The notes: generated by a model not told the origin, from the letters alone. Shown: positions 13,813 through 27,909, counted from the stretch's first letter. The stretch: 64,000 nt of DNA from Karalla daura (GCA_029224185.1 CM055205.1:6665309-6729308), one strand, 5' to 3'. Numbers and translations are program-made.

Positions 13813-13966
13813 TACAAAAACAATCTCTTTACATGAGGCTGGAGGCGGCAGACTGTAGAAACGATGAGCAGCGCGTCCTGGGCCAGCGATGGGTCTCTCT
13901 TCAGGGTAAAGTGCGTAGAAAAACAAACAGAAAAAAAGAAAGAGGCCGAGTGTCAAAACCCAGGGC

Positions 13967-16914
13967 TCAGTTGAACCCCGCGGCCTCTTGCGCGTCTCCC
14001 TGGGACGTTTCCGCATCCCTCTGGCTTTTGTCCTCCTCCCGGCCCAGGACCTGGAGGACTGCGCGGTTGAAGTCGTCGGGCTGGTCGGCGAAAACGTAAT
14101 GGCCCGCCCCTCTGATCACCTGGAACACACCGACAGCTCAGAGTTTAGGGGGACAGACAGATAGCGCCCGTGTCGTAAACAATCCCGGAAGAACTGGCGA
14201 ATTCGTCCCCTCCTCGACTCATCCACCCTTCCATTATCTTATCTTTGTACCCAGTGGTCTCACCCATTCCTACAGACACAGGGCGAAGGCAAGGAATTCA
14301 CACCCCCTGTGTCTATCCCTGTATTCATCCATCTACCTTTTACGTTTTTAAATTATCTTCTGAATTGGCCGGGAAAAAAGTGATTTAATGGAAGCAACTT
14401 ACCCGTATTTCCACTTCTGGTCTGCTTTTCTTTAGTGCGTACCCAGAGTCACTGTCGATGCTGGAGCGCGATCCGTAGATGAAGGAAATGGGAATGTCGG
14501 CCCGGACCTGGCCGACCCTCTCCACCATGGGCCTCTTAGCCCAGGCGTAGGGAATGGTCATGTTCTTGAAGGCGGTCTCTCCACTGAAAGAGTTCACGTA
14601 TAAGACTGTGTGGCTGTGTGCAACAGGACCAGTGAGGCACCTGTGCAGGGTCCTCACCTCGGGGTCTGGGCGTTCAGATGGTATATGTAGTCAGAGACCG
14701 TGTTGTCGTCGAACACGGAGGAGTATTTCTGCTTGAAGTCTGACCTGACTGTCTGGACCAGCATGGGCCCTGTGTTGAGGATCAGACCAGAAAACAAGGG
14801 TGTCCCGGACATTCATATGATTTTAACAGCAAACAAACCGGACGACAGAAAGCAGCCCCATAGCCACGTTTTTTATTATGTACTGTGGAAACCTTTTATT
14901 GATTGTGCTGTATGTATCTGTATCCACCTTAGGAGACATTAAAGGCTCATCTCATCTGATTGGCCTACATTTCCTACATTCACACAGGCTTTACTTGAAT
15001 GATCACCTGACTTCACGTTCCTTGCTTAAAACAACTTTTTCCCTGAACTGAGTGGTAACTGGAGTGATACAGCTATGGATCCTCTACAGACAGAGCCTCA
15101 GCTACCAGAATCAGACTTTGAGGACAAATCAGAATTGTGTACAATGACATGTCACTGGAAATTTACCATGACTGACTTGTACCTAAGTACTTGTACCTAA
15201 GCAAAGGGGGGTACATGCAAACTGTTTTGGATGTGGGTGCGTGTGTGTGTGTGTGTGTGAACCTAGAGGCCCAGCCAGCCTGAGACCAGCCAGAGGGTTG
15301 AAGGGGCTCATGACGGCGCCCACGATTCTGATCCACATTGGGATGGAGCTTTGGTTGGGGTTCTCCGGACGAGCTGGGAAGCCCCACGGCTCCACGAGCA
15401 GCAGATGCTTCACCCTTGACACGCACACACACAAACGCAAAAACACACAGTCACTTGATACAAATACATGCCAAAATGTCATCTACGTCTATCGAGTCTC
15501 AGCTCGTTCAGTTGGAGTAAAGAAAATGCATCAGACAATGTAGAAAGTTTGTGTTTCTCTATGCAAGGGAGTTTTGGACACACGTACACACCTGTGTGGG
15601 TATTTGAGTGTATACGCAGCAGACAGGTATCCTCCAAGGTTGTGTCCCAGGAGCACCATTTCCTCCAAGCCCACCTTCTCCCTCCACTCCTCCAGGGCCG
15701 CCACAAACTGCTCCTCGGCCCCCTCGGCGTTGGACGTGAACTGGGGTCGGCTGCTCCTGCCAAAGCCCAGCAGGTCCAGGGCGTAGACCGGCCCGCTGCC
15801 GGACAGAGAGTCAAAGTTTTGGGCCCAGAGGGCCAGCCCGCCTCCGACGCCGTGCAGCAGGACCAGAGGGGTCCCGGGCTGGCTGGGGGGCTGGGAGCCC
15901 GTGGAGAAAGCTAAGGTCCACAGATAGTTGTTGTTGGATATCTGGACGTGCTGCCTGGTGAAAGGCTGCTCCACGACTGCGGAGAGGAGAGGGAGATGCA
16001 GGAGAAGCACATTGCAAGAACGAGCAGGATTGCGTGGAGGCACTTCTGATCCCTACTTGGATGAAACATGAACAAATGAGACTCGAGGTGCTCTTTAAGA
16101 CACACTTACTTTTCAGCATTTTCTGCTCAGCATCTCTGAGCTGGGACGGAGATGTGGGGCACCAAGAGGGAAGCCAGCTTGATATCCAGGAGCTGAGCCA
16201 GCCGATCACACACACACACGCACGCACACACGCGCACGCACGCACACACACACACACACACACACGCGCGCAGACACACACACACGCACACACACATGCA
16301 CGCAAAATAAGACAAGTATATTCAAAACAGAAAGCTATAAACTGAACTTTGCCCATAAGCTATTTCTCCTATCAGTGCAGCTGATAAGCAGTCTGTGGAG
16401 TTCTTCTCTGAATCTCAGCTTTGAAAAGAACTTGACAGCATGCAAGCAGTAGACAGTGTCAGCCTAGACTGTTTATACTATATACGTAGGAGACATTTGC
16501 CCAAATGTCGTTCAATGTGCCATTTTAAGGTGTTTCAATGACTATGTTACATCTCTAGTGGGCAAAAGTCGACTAGTAGAAATGGCAATCTGACTTGGGA
16601 ACACTTTGTGCCCTGAGGATACCAGCAAGTTATTGGTCTATATTTAAATAACTGACAATAATCGACTAAAATGTTCGATACATTGACTTCATACTTATCT
16701 GGGAAACTGGCACATAAACGTTATTCATGTGCTAGGAACACATTTGCAACTTTATGAAGGTAGAGAAGCAATACCAGGAAGGCGGGAGGAAAAGTACAGA
16801 CCTCCATAACCTGGCAGCCACGATATGGAGTCAGGTTTATCAGTTTAAAATGAAACAGTTTCCATGGAGGAAGACTCACCCCCGCGGTCTGACAGGCTCT
16901 ATCTCCTCTGCCAT
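13967..16914 (-). CDS. abhd5: ABHD5 / CGI-58, alpha/beta-hydrolase-fold co-activator of triglyceride lipase
   Basis: Seven exons on the - strand: 16914-16880, 16192-16110, 15976-15592, 15414-15263, 14769-14658, 14583-14403 and 14119-13967 (stop TGA). Phases agree throughout, giving 366 residues (human 349). The N terminus carries spaced tryptophans (W14, W18, W22; SWISSWLPSWC), the lipid-droplet-anchoring segment of the family. An oxyanion-loop HGVGGG follows at 81-86. The nucleophile elbow reads GHNLGG with Asn152 where active hydrolases, including the sister ABHD4, have Ser; this is diagnostic of ABHD5. Next come LLLVEPWGFP, SGETAFKNMTIPYAWAKRP, and GAGHYVFAD, which keeps the catalytic-type His323 and an HX4D motif. 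ABHD5 binds perilipin on lipid droplets and activates PNPLA2/ATGL (family knowledge). The C-terminal tail is longer and more acidic than I remember in mammals. Start chosen at ATGGCAGAGGAG; an upstream ATG is in another frame. Confidence 0.95.
16205..16301. repeat. CA/CG-rich microsatellite abutting abhd5 exon 2
   Basis: Alternating CACACGCA-type repeat on the + strand (TGTGCG on the coding strand). It ends about a dozen bases before the acceptor of abhd5 exon 2 and so takes the place of the usual pyrimidine tract. Confidence 0.9.
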
Positions 16915-18244
16915 CCTGCTTTTGTTGTGAAGCACGGTTGTCCCTCAACCATGGCAGAAAACTTCTTGTGATGCATTCTGGTACATCCGGTAAATTATTT
17001 ATTTGATGATTGAAGAGCGTAAAATGCTGAGAAAGGATATCATGTTAACGTGTCTCTAGGGATTTTGAATTAGTTCATTATTTAATGCATTAATGGAAAT
17101 TATTTATTGATTAACATCTAGGTGATATTTTGTAGAATATAGCGCTAGTCCGTATTGGCTACCCAAATTTCCGACTGCACTTGAAGGCACCATCGTTGTT
17201 TCAATCTGCGTGGAGCTGCTCAGGTGGGCTGTGTCACTTTTAACACGATTTATTATTTCTCTTTATAAACATAACGACTACAGAGTATTTCTAAAGGCGT
17301 CACAGAACAGATTCCTATACAATAACCCCTGAAAATATCGAGATGCGGACAATTTAACATTTGAAAAGTACACAATGCACGCGAGGCCTTTCCAATTTAG
17401 CATGCCATAGAGAACAGCTATACGTGGTGTTCAGGTAAATTGTGCATGTATTTTGAACAAATACCGCTTTTTCAAAGCTCGGCTGCTATGAAATATTAAC
17501 AAACTGCAGAGAAGCTGCTAAGAATTAAACTCTAGCACGGCCTGGAGGCATCAAAACGCCTCTTTGTGTCTCGTTCAATGACAAACCAAGGGAGATGACT
17601 TTGGCTTCCCTCAGACTAATATCTAGACTGATAATTGAGAAGGGGGGGAAAAAGACAGAGATTAAACCTTTTCTTATCTGCATTCATTTCTTATAAGAAT
17701 TGACGATAGGGCCAGAGATTAAAGGAAGAGTTAATCTAATTCATTATCAAGGATTTGAGTTTACAGTATGATCCCTGCTGCTTCTTTTAAGCTCGCTCCT
17801 ATGAGATTATGAAGGAGGTTTACAGTATAGATAAACCCATGAAAGTCTCAGGTACATCCTTCAGGGACGATATCGTGGTCACTGTTGGCTGATTAGTCTT
17901 TGAAAAGTTATTTTTTGTCTTTGTGACCTCAGGAACTGCACCCCTCTACTTTGATCTCAATGCTCTATCGGCAGTATACTATAAATATCTAATGTGGGGG
18001 AGAAAGAATCATTTGACAAGCTTTGTTCAGATTTTTAATTACCCCAATAGAGTGGGAAATACCCGATATGTCCAATCGCTTTTTTTTTCCCAAATAGTAA
18101 TGACTTGCAAAAAAGACTTCCTCAGAAAAGAAGGGGGTTTTTTTTGTCTCTCAGGTCAAGGACAATACAAGGGGAGCCCTGCCGGTCCTGCTCCACAAGG
18201 TGGCGTACTTGTGTTCCATTGGTACGTACAGTATAAACACACAA

Positions 18245-18246
<2 letters not shown>

Positions 18247-18301
<55 letters not shown>
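18247..18301. repeat. (CA)n microsatellite
   Basis: Uninterrupted CA dinucleotides after the leader AAATACACAC. No coding content. Confidence 0.95.
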
Positions 18302-18303
<2 letters not shown>

Positions 18304-21300
18304 GGCTGCTTTGTCCTTCATTCCTCAAACATCATTTTCCTCTCATACCACCCACTTCTGGTGGCTCGGACTGTGGGGCTGACTGAGTGGTTCCTAAGTG
18401 GTTCATTTCCTTTGCTCTCATGGATGCGGACGGCGTGTGTGCGTGCGTGCGCGCGCGCGTGCGTGTTTTACCGTCCGCTCACTCTGCTGAGCACTCAAAA
18501 TTTCATAAGCGAGCAGACAATGAGGCTGTAGTCGGGAGCCCGGAGAGGAGCAGCATGGGCGGTGGGAGAGCGGGGCTGTCTGGTGGAGACCGGGCAGGCG
18601 GTGACTGGGTGAAGCTCTCAGTGAGGAGCATGAGGCAGCAGCAGCAGCAGCCCGGAGCCAGGCTCCCCCGCCACTGTCACCGCTCAGCGCTGCTCCTGCT
18701 CACTCACAGGCTTGCTTGCTTACATACTGCCCCCCGCCCCTCTCTCTCTATTGTAACCTGTGGTCGGACGGTAAAATGCAGAAAGAAGATGTGGAGACGG
18801 TCTGACCTCACCGGTCTCTGATCAGTCGATAGGACATTTGAGAGGGAGAAATCGGCGCGGCCAAAAGAAAAAACAGGACGGCGAGAATTTGCTTGAAATG
18901 GTCCGGTCATGTAATCTGATTTTGGAGCGCGAGAGTGCTGACCTAAGCAGCACTTAACTGTGTTGGGGGCAGGCATCCTGTGAGGGTGTTGCATGCGGAA
19001 GTCTGTGGAAATCTGACAAAAGTGCCCTGCCGCTCAGAATGCGGCTTTCATCTGGCGTTGATAACATTCAGGAATCGTGCTGGATATGCCTGAGGCCTGT
19101 TTACCTGATCATGTCATCCGCCCGAATACCATGCGCTTATCATTTTATTCGTGAGAGGTGCCTTTCAACGGGCACAGTATGACCCGCAGTGGTTGCCAGC
19201 GCTGTCATGTCAGGCTCAGGCTACTTTCAGACCGCTTTTAGATCACAGTCCCACACTGTGGTGGTTTTGCCATCACAAACCATAATTTACAACCAGCAGA
19301 TTATGCGCCTTCAGTCTTGGCACGGAGCAAAAAGATACTGTAGGTGAGGGGGAGAGACTTGGCTGTCATTTCAGACGCGGTCGGTGGCATGAGCTGAAGC
19401 GATGTCCACCATCTCTTGTCCAGTCAACGTGATTGAGAAATCACATGACATTTAAAGATGCATTTGTCACTTAGATGAGATGAAATTCCCAATTGTCTTT
19501 CCATCCACTACTCTTTACGCACAACGATAGCTGCAAGACACCGCGATGACGGTTCCAGGTACTGTGGTATGACTTCCAGCGTACACACACGGCCTGTTGT
19601 TAAAACGCTGACCAGTCAGTCGCTGGGCTTTAGTAGCGTTTCAGGCACTGAGAAGGCTCAGCCGAGCAGGTAACGAAAAACAAATGGGTGGCGGGCATGT
19701 AGGGCGGTAGGGCTCCTCTGATGGGCCACTGACACACGGTCAGTGATATATACCTGCTGTTTTTGGTGCTTTATCCTTCTTTCCAAACATCCTTTTGTTT
19801 GCACCTGATCCTTTAAGTGACTGTGTAAGACCATAACCCGGCTGCACCAAACTGCAATCAGGTAAGTAAATGCATATAGATGAAATTACCAGCATCTACC
19901 GCACCCAATGCAATGATTGTAGCTTAATACGCTTTGCAACCCCTCATCAGAAAAATGCAAATGATCCCGCTAAGACGTAAGAATATTCATTTGTCACATG
20001 CAAATTACAAGTACGCGAGCAGTGAAATTGATGCGATGAACCTTCCCGTGAAAAGACAAAAAAAAAGCAATGAAATATGGATATAAAACCAAGCGTAAAT
20101 GCACGGATAGCAACAATACAAGCTGGATTCATTATTATCAACAATACACATATAGACAGGCACATCCTAAAAATTATAGATATTATCATGTATATTATTG
20201 TCTGTAATCTTCATTATCATCAACTAAGAAGCGGTATACGGCAGCTAGAATGAATTGTCACATTAGGGACCCCCATTTTGAGTAATTAAAACCCAAATGA
20301 AGCTTGTAAAATGAGTTTCTCCCCTACATAAACTTTATGCCGTCTGAAGACATTACGATACATGAGAAATCCTGCCGTTCCTGAGGTCCTCAAGGGAAAC
20401 ATGATGTTTTATAGTTCAACTGAAAACAGGTAGCTGATTGAAACAAGAGCAAAACTTTGCTTGGATTTGAACAAGTCTCCCACGGTATGGATTTTTACGG
20501 GCCAATCGATAGCTCAGAATGATAACGTTCAGTGTGTGCAACTAACAAACGAGCCTGGCCGTGAGATCAAAGTTCATCTGGTCTCGCAGTTTTCCTGCAA
20601 GACAAATTGAACCCCGTAGGGGAGTTTCGCTCACGCAGAATTAGGCCAAGTTATGGCGATTTATTTTAGTGCGCGTCCGCACGGACTCGCCCGCTTGATT
20701 CTCACGTACTCGTTATTATAAACTTTGTTTTCCTCGTCCTCATCTGCACATGGAGCTCTGTGACCTCATGTCGGTCCCAGTGTGCCCAAGTCCAACTTTG
20801 ACCCGAACCGGAGGTAGAATGAGCCAGAGGAATTGATAAATCTGCATGTGGGTGTGCGGAGCCGCGGCCAACCGAGTAAAGTCGGCCCCGCACATTGCGC
20901 TGGAGCTTCCACCGCTCCTACTGTGATCATGTAGAGTCGTATGCGAGTCTGGGAGGAGAAAAAGGACAGAGGTGGGTGGGCGGGTGGCTGGATGGATGGT
21001 TGTCTGGATGCAGGGCCCGGGGTCCGCTGTAGATCTTTTGGCTCCGTTCACGGCACACTGATCTGGGGTCAGCCGCTGCACGGGCCGATTAGCAGCAGTT
21101 TAGCAGCGTGTCAGGGCGGTCGGTTAGCTGCAGGCCACCCTCTGTCATGAGCTCTCGGGCCGCCAGAGTGACCGAGCTGTTAGCGGCGGACAGAGAGGGG
21201 ATGGAGGCGAGGCGGAGGTTCTGTCTGGTTGCTAGGCGACGCGGCCGGCGCCAAGAGCGGATATGATTTATAATGACCAGCCTCGCTGTCTCTCGCTCTG

Positions 21301-22127
21301 CCCGCTAGTTTCCTCTTTCCTCTCCCTCTCACTTTTCCACCCACCCCCCCCCCCACCCCCCTCCATCCTCTTCCCTCGTTTCTGCCCTCAGCATCTCCGC
21401 GGGTCCACGAGCCGGCCCCCTCTCACCGATCCGAGTGCCTACTGCCGCATGTGGCCATGTTCCGTGCAACTTCCGTTTACTGGACAAGTAAGGACAAGGC
21501 TCCGCGTGATCTGGCGGGCGCAACACTGTAGACGCGGCGACATCCGTGTGCGAGCGTGTTCACATGATCACGCATGAGCTGCACCCACATGAATGGACGA
21601 TATTGATTTGCAGAGACTTGATCCACCTCAGGATGTGAAACTCCTCGGGGACAGATGCAGTGTGAGGAGGAGGAGGAGGAGGAGGAGGGCGGGGGGTGGG
21701 AGCGGGAGACCATGTGAAGGAAGGAGACGAGCGGGGGGGGGGGGGCTACGGAGGGCCGAAAGCGGCACACTCTGCGGCGTTGGATAGAGACTGGTTTCTC
21801 AGGCCGATCCCAGCTCTGTCTCACGGGGGCGGCTGTGGTTCCTTTTTGCCCGTGTCTGGCTGGAGGTCCGTCCGAGATCATGACGGTGCCCCCCCCCCCC
21901 CCCCGCCCAGACGCCGAGAGTGGAGGACAGACTAATAGAATTAGTTTGGCTTTGGTCGCTCCTTTAAGCAGCGGCAGATTGCACCGGCTGCCTGCTCGTC
22001 TGATTTCCATGCAGATAGTTTGGCTTGTGTTTGCCAGCGTCATTAACATTTTCACAATGTGATTGCGGGCGTGTTTTTCCAGCGAGAGGAAAACAGAATC
22101 GCTCCGTCTGATCGTCTCAAACTATTC

Positions 22128-22166
22128 AGAGAGAGAGAGAGAGGGAGGGAGAGAGAGAGGGAGGGA

Positions 22167-22212
<46 letters not shown>

Positions 22213-22216
22213 GAGA
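22128..22216. repeat. (GA)n microsatellite
   Basis: GA dinucleotides with scattered GGGA interruptions. Confidence 0.95.
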
Positions 22217-23054
22217 TGTGGTTCATCGCAGTAATGGAGACACCATTTCTTGCATTTAGTTTCATTCATCTGCATTCATATCACAAATGTGTCAAAACCT
22301 TGACAAAACCCCATGGTGTCCATGGGGGGCCCCCGGCGCAGGTTTGATCCTCTGTACAACATGAGACAGATGTGTCATACCTGATCAGGACGTTTTTCCC
22401 ATAACTGTTCCACAGAAATTGTGTTTCTGTCTCGCCGTGGGCTCCGAGATGAAGAGAGACAGCGACGGCATGAATAACCGAGTGACATCCGGGGAAACAT
22501 CTGTTTGAAAACGTCTCGTCATTGAATGTGAAATGTGAATTGACTGTATTCCATTTGCTGTGATGGATAAGAGGGCCGGCGGGTGCACAGCTCACAGCCG
22601 GCCTTCACCTTTTGAGGACAGTCTCCTCACGTCCGTCTCTCAACGCCACTCCTTGGCTGTTTTGAGGAGATCCCTTATCAGATCCAGTTTAGGCGCGGAG
22701 GGAGCCACAGTCTCTCCGAAATGAGAGCAACATTTGCTGTGTGGGGGCACGGCTCTTGCTCTGAAACAGTCAGTGCAGACGAGGGAAACAGCCACAGTGG
22801 TAACTGTCGGCGTCTTAAGGCTGAGATGCAAAATATCAACCTGCTGTGGCGCTAATGGCGCATTAGCATCCCAGATGTTCAGCAGTATCCTAAAACGCTG
22901 AGATGTCTCCTCTTAGCTCAAGTGTGTGGAGTGTTTTTGCCCATCCGTTTTTTCTTAACCCCTCCACTTCTATTAGATTAGATTGTTTGACCGAGCAAGA
23001 AGTCTGCGCGTCCATAAGTGATCCAGGAAGACATTCAAACCGGAGCGTCCATAT

Positions 23055-23101
<47 letters not shown>

Positions 23102-23190
23102 TCTCCCTCTCGCTGTCTGTCCAGTGTCTTCCAGTAAATGGAGGATAATTTTAGAGCGATAAAGAGCCCAGAGGATATCGAGGGGAGGGA

Positions 23191-23221
<31 letters not shown>

Positions 23222-23986
23222 TACGCACGCACACGCACACACACACACACGCGGTAGAAGATGGTCCCTCATTCCCTGTTGCACCTGCTGACCCCACAGG
23301 ATCCACTGAGATCGGCTACTGCTGAGTGTGCGGCTTCTACACACATTCGAACACACACACGTGCGCGCACGCACGCACACACACACACAGAGGAATGCGT
23401 ACGCACTTTGACTAATAGGCCTAATGCTTCCTGAAGAGGGCCCAGCACTGCATTAGCTACGGATGTGGGATTGATTTAGAAACTGAAAGCCTTCTGCTGC
23501 GCGTGTGTGTGTGTGCGTGAGCGTGTGTGTGCGTGAGCGTGTGTGCGTGTGTGCACATGAAAATACATTGTGCACTCACCGCTGTGTGTTTCTCTCCATC
23601 CCCCGCCGCTAACATTATCTGTTTACTCACCAGTAATGCACATGCATACGTACAAAAACATGAAGTCACACGTAAAAGGTGGTTTGCGCGAGTTTGGAGA
23701 TTTTTCACGACATGGGCTTTCATTCCAGCGCCGCGTTTCTTCAGGAACACGGGAGATTACGATCAATCTCTCGTTAATTTAAGAGTTAGCGGGGAGGCTA
23801 ATTAAGGTAGTCTGACCCATCACACCAATTAAAGACGAAAGAAACGTGAGTCCCTTTAATGCTGGATTAATTCCTTACATCACTGTGGAAAAAAACTGAA
23901 TTAAAAAGTATGAGGGATTAATGGAAATATGTTATTGATGTCAGCGCGGACCGTCACTGCAGCAGTGAACACTAGCTGACAGTAAA

Positions 23987-24024
23987 TAGATAGATGGATG
24001 GATAGATGGATAGATGGATAGATG

Positions 24025-24087
<63 letters not shown>
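23987..24087. repeat. (GATA)n array with GATG variants
   Basis: The array begins with mixed GATA/GATG units and becomes pure GATA over its last 60 or so bases. It resembles the Bkm-type GATA repeats found in many vertebrate genomes. Confidence 0.95.
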
Positions 24088-26736
24088 TAAAACCTTAAAT
24101 CTGAATATTGAAAAGTGAGTCTTAACTCTCTTCGAATTATCTATTTAGAATCATAAGAAAGCCATGAGTGTGTAGACTTATTCCACAATAACGAAATACT
24201 TAAAGCATTCCTGTCCCGTTTAACAGACTTTGTTAGTTTCTTGAACTCTTGATGATGACCTTTTCGTGTAGCAGCAACCGCGTTCTCCTACATGCTGCTC
24301 AAAGAGTTGGATTGTCTGCCCTCACTGTAAACCTCTCATTGAGGAGAGGCCCCTTGCTCAGTGGGGTCATGTCAGGTGAGGACGTGGTCCGTGTCATTAT
24401 CCAGTCATCCTAAAGGCCTTTGCCTTGACCTCTGTCCTGCCCCGATACTTGAACGTATTCTGTAAAGAAACTCCCGTACCAGCACCTTCCAGTTCCCCCA
24501 CTTTGTTGGTCCTGGTCCTTCAGGAGCCACTCATTTCGTCTGTCCACAACACCTCTCCAGCTGTGTCTTGGTCCAGCTGCGTTCCGTGGCCGTTTCGGCC
24601 ACGCTTACCTCGGCTTTGTCTCTGAGCATTGGACATCCTCGTACTTCTGGACGCTGGGGGATAAGGGATTCTTTCAGCTTCATGTGTGATTCTTCTCAAG
24701 TCTCCAGTTCCTTCACGTCCTTTTCCTCTACATGTGTCTTGTGACCCGGTTGACGTTTTTTTTCCCCAACAAAACCGTCGATTGTTCAGTGATCACGCCT
24801 CCATAGCTTAGCTCCTTTAAGGCTGTTGTGTCCCTCTCGGAGGCATTTTTTGACTTTTAACAGCCTGTCAAATCCCTTTTGGGCCCATTTCGTTGGAGGT
24901 GAAGAAGCTGCCTAATACTTACGCCCAACTTGATGCAAGGTGTCGATCACTGATTACACAAATGCACATCGTCTCAATCCGAGGCGCATTCAGGTTCCTG
25001 CAGCTTGCAGTTGGAAAATGACTAAGGTCAACAGACCCGCTTGATCATTCTGCATGCAGCGTACAGCCTTCAGACCTTCTCAGCATGTCCTTCCTTTGGC
25101 AGAAAAAAAAATCCCCCTCCGTCCATGCACTAAAATAACCCCCACACTCATCTCCTGCTCGCAAGACTCCAATTCATTGGAAACATCAGCGTGCGACGTC
25201 TCGCTGAACAAATACAATTTATTTTTGAAGTAGAGACAGTAGAAGTGACAGTGCCACGTCCATCTTCTAGCATCGTGGATATACTTTACGCTGACACACC
25301 TATGAAGATATAGTAATATGTGCTTTTTCAGATTGAACTGTGGTGCGGTCTGGGAACAACAGCTGGCATTACCTCCATCGTTAATACATCTTAGGCTTAA
25401 CTCACCTGGGTTCAAGAGTATTTTGCTGTTGGGGAAGGGAAAGGAAGGGATCATTCAAAATTCAGATCAGCATTAATTTTCTAATATATCTTTAATGTGT
25501 AATTGAGTAATCTTAATGACTTTCTCTCTCTCGCTTTCTCTCTCACCCTCCATATATATATATACACACACACACACACGAATCATGCATGTATATGACT
25601 CAGATGAGAATATACAATGCAGTCCTTCAAGGCGCCTGGTCTGCCAGAGTAAACAGAGTGGTCATGACCCACATGCTTGTTTGCAGGGCCACAGATCGCA
25701 GCGTCTGCGGCGTACAGGTGGCGCTCTCGTAGAGAACCTGCGCGACATGTCGTGCGCTGACTTTGACAGCACGCCGCGTCCCGGGGACTCGCACTCGCAG
25801 CCAGGGCAGCAAGAAAAAAGCCTTTCTTCTTTCTGGCTGACGGGAGAGGCGAGACGCAGCGCGGATTTTTCTCTTTTGGTCGAGCGCTGTTGTTTGTGCG
25901 CGCAAGTAGACGGCGCTAGCTACGCGAGGAGAGACGGGCAAAGTGGGGGGGGGGGGGGGGGGGGGGTTCAAAGCGCGGCCCTCTCATCGAGCACAGTGAA
26001 CGGTTGCGTTCATCTTCCGCTGAATGCTCACTTCTCCGGCATTTTCTTGCTGTGTCGGGGGACGTGTGGAGGGCGCGCGCCGTGGATCTGTGATCCTGAC
26101 AAAGGCGCGACAAACCTGCATGGGACTGAGGGGACTGAGGATGTCTCATGATGTGTCAAACAAATGACGCCTTGTTTTGGCCAAACCAGGGCTGCGGATC
26201 CTGTCCCTCTCATCTGACATTGTGGTCTGAGCCCGTGCGGACCGGGGAGAGGATAAAAGCATCCACTTATCGGTTCAGGAGACACGGGGACGCGCGGGTA
26301 ATGCTTTGAGACGGACGCGCGAACGTGGATCCGTGCTTTCATATGTCTTTTCAGCGAGGCGAGATGTGATATTGCATATGTCAACCCCCTCCTGCATGCG
26401 GCTGTCAAACGCCTGCTGGGAACTGTTGGCAAACTGAGATATAAGCTTAGCGTGAAGTCATGTGGAGCTAAATGGAGAAACAAAGAGGCCAAAAGAGACG
26501 CGTGGGGGTGAGTTGGTCGAGGACCAGGTGCCTCGGCGGAGATGCTGGTGGAAAGAACGAGAACGAGGGCAGAGGAGGAACGGGTTAAAGCGCGTTGAGA
26601 GAGAGAGAGAGAGAGGAGGAGAGGGTGAGGTGGCCTGGGGGGAGGAGAAGAGAAAGAGCAGAGAAACAGAAAAGCAGACGTGGAGGAGGTGGGGAATTGA
26701 TGAAGCAGAAAGCTGGGTTATTCCTGCTGTGAATCC

Positions 26737-26772
<36 letters not shown>

Positions 26773-27186
26773 GTGTCTGTGTGAGTGTGAATGGCAGGGC
26801 TATGGCTGTAAATGAAACTGTTTATCAGATCAATATGGTCATCATCTCCCAGATGACTGTGGCCTCTACTGAAGAGCAATCATAAATCACAACCAAATAT
26901 GGAGGACACGATCCATACCAGCTGTGTGTGTCGCTCTGTGCGTGTGTGTGTGCGTGTGTGTGCGTGTGTGTGCGTGCGTGCGCTCTCTCATGGGCGAATC
27001 GAGCACCAGCCTACGTGCACCTCCAGATCTTTGTGCGCTTTGCGGTAACCTGTGTGTGCGGGTAAATGTGGGTGTCCGCGGGAATCGCTCTCCCTCTCCG
27101 CTCTCCCGCTTAGGACGGGGCAGGCAGAATGTGGAGACGGTGGAGGAGATGGACCACACCTCGCGCCTAGCCCTGAGTGCGTAACC

Positions 27187-27217
<31 letters not shown>

Positions 27218-27449
27218 AGCTTGGCGCACTCTTTGGAGGCAGCCATACTGTAAGTGTGACATGTCCTCCGTGCTCCTCCACGGGGTTAACAGCGGCGCTC
27301 TGGTTGGGCGTGCGACGGCCCCCGGTGCTCTCACTCTGAATAATGTAGCCTCCCGATATCAGTGACAAGAGTCTCGAAACCAAAATAGCATCTTGAGCTC
27401 CGATAAATATAGAAGGTAATTAAATCGGCAGCAGGAGAGAGAGAGAGAC

Positions 27450-27482
<33 letters not shown>

Positions 27483-27694
27483 AAAGCCAGGAAAAAGGGA
27501 AGGTCTGTTTAGCGTGCGGGGATGAAAACTCCCCTCTGCAGCCAGCTACGGGTTGATCGATTGGACGGGAACTAAAACGCTGTTTGTGTGATCTCTTTTA
27601 CTGACACCCCCCCCCCCCCATGCGTCGATATGATCCGTAATCTTTCCTTTGGTCGTGAACAGTCCTCGGTGAATCTTCTCGACGTGGAGGTTAA

Positions 27695-27738
<44 letters not shown>

Positions 27739-27861
27739 AGGGCCTGCCACAGTACAGTGAGTCAGCAGTATTTCACCGGTTAGTTCTCAGGAGACTGGGC
27801 CGTGTGCGAGCGCTCGCTGACTCCTGCCGCCCTCACGCCCTTTTCGCTGCCTGCCTGCCTG

Positions 27862-27909
<48 letters not shown>

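Noticed and set aside
16193..16207. longer abhd5 exon 2 starting with in-frame GWLSS
   Set aside because: There is no AG at its start, and with the downstream acceptor the tryptophan spacing aligns with the family without an insertion.
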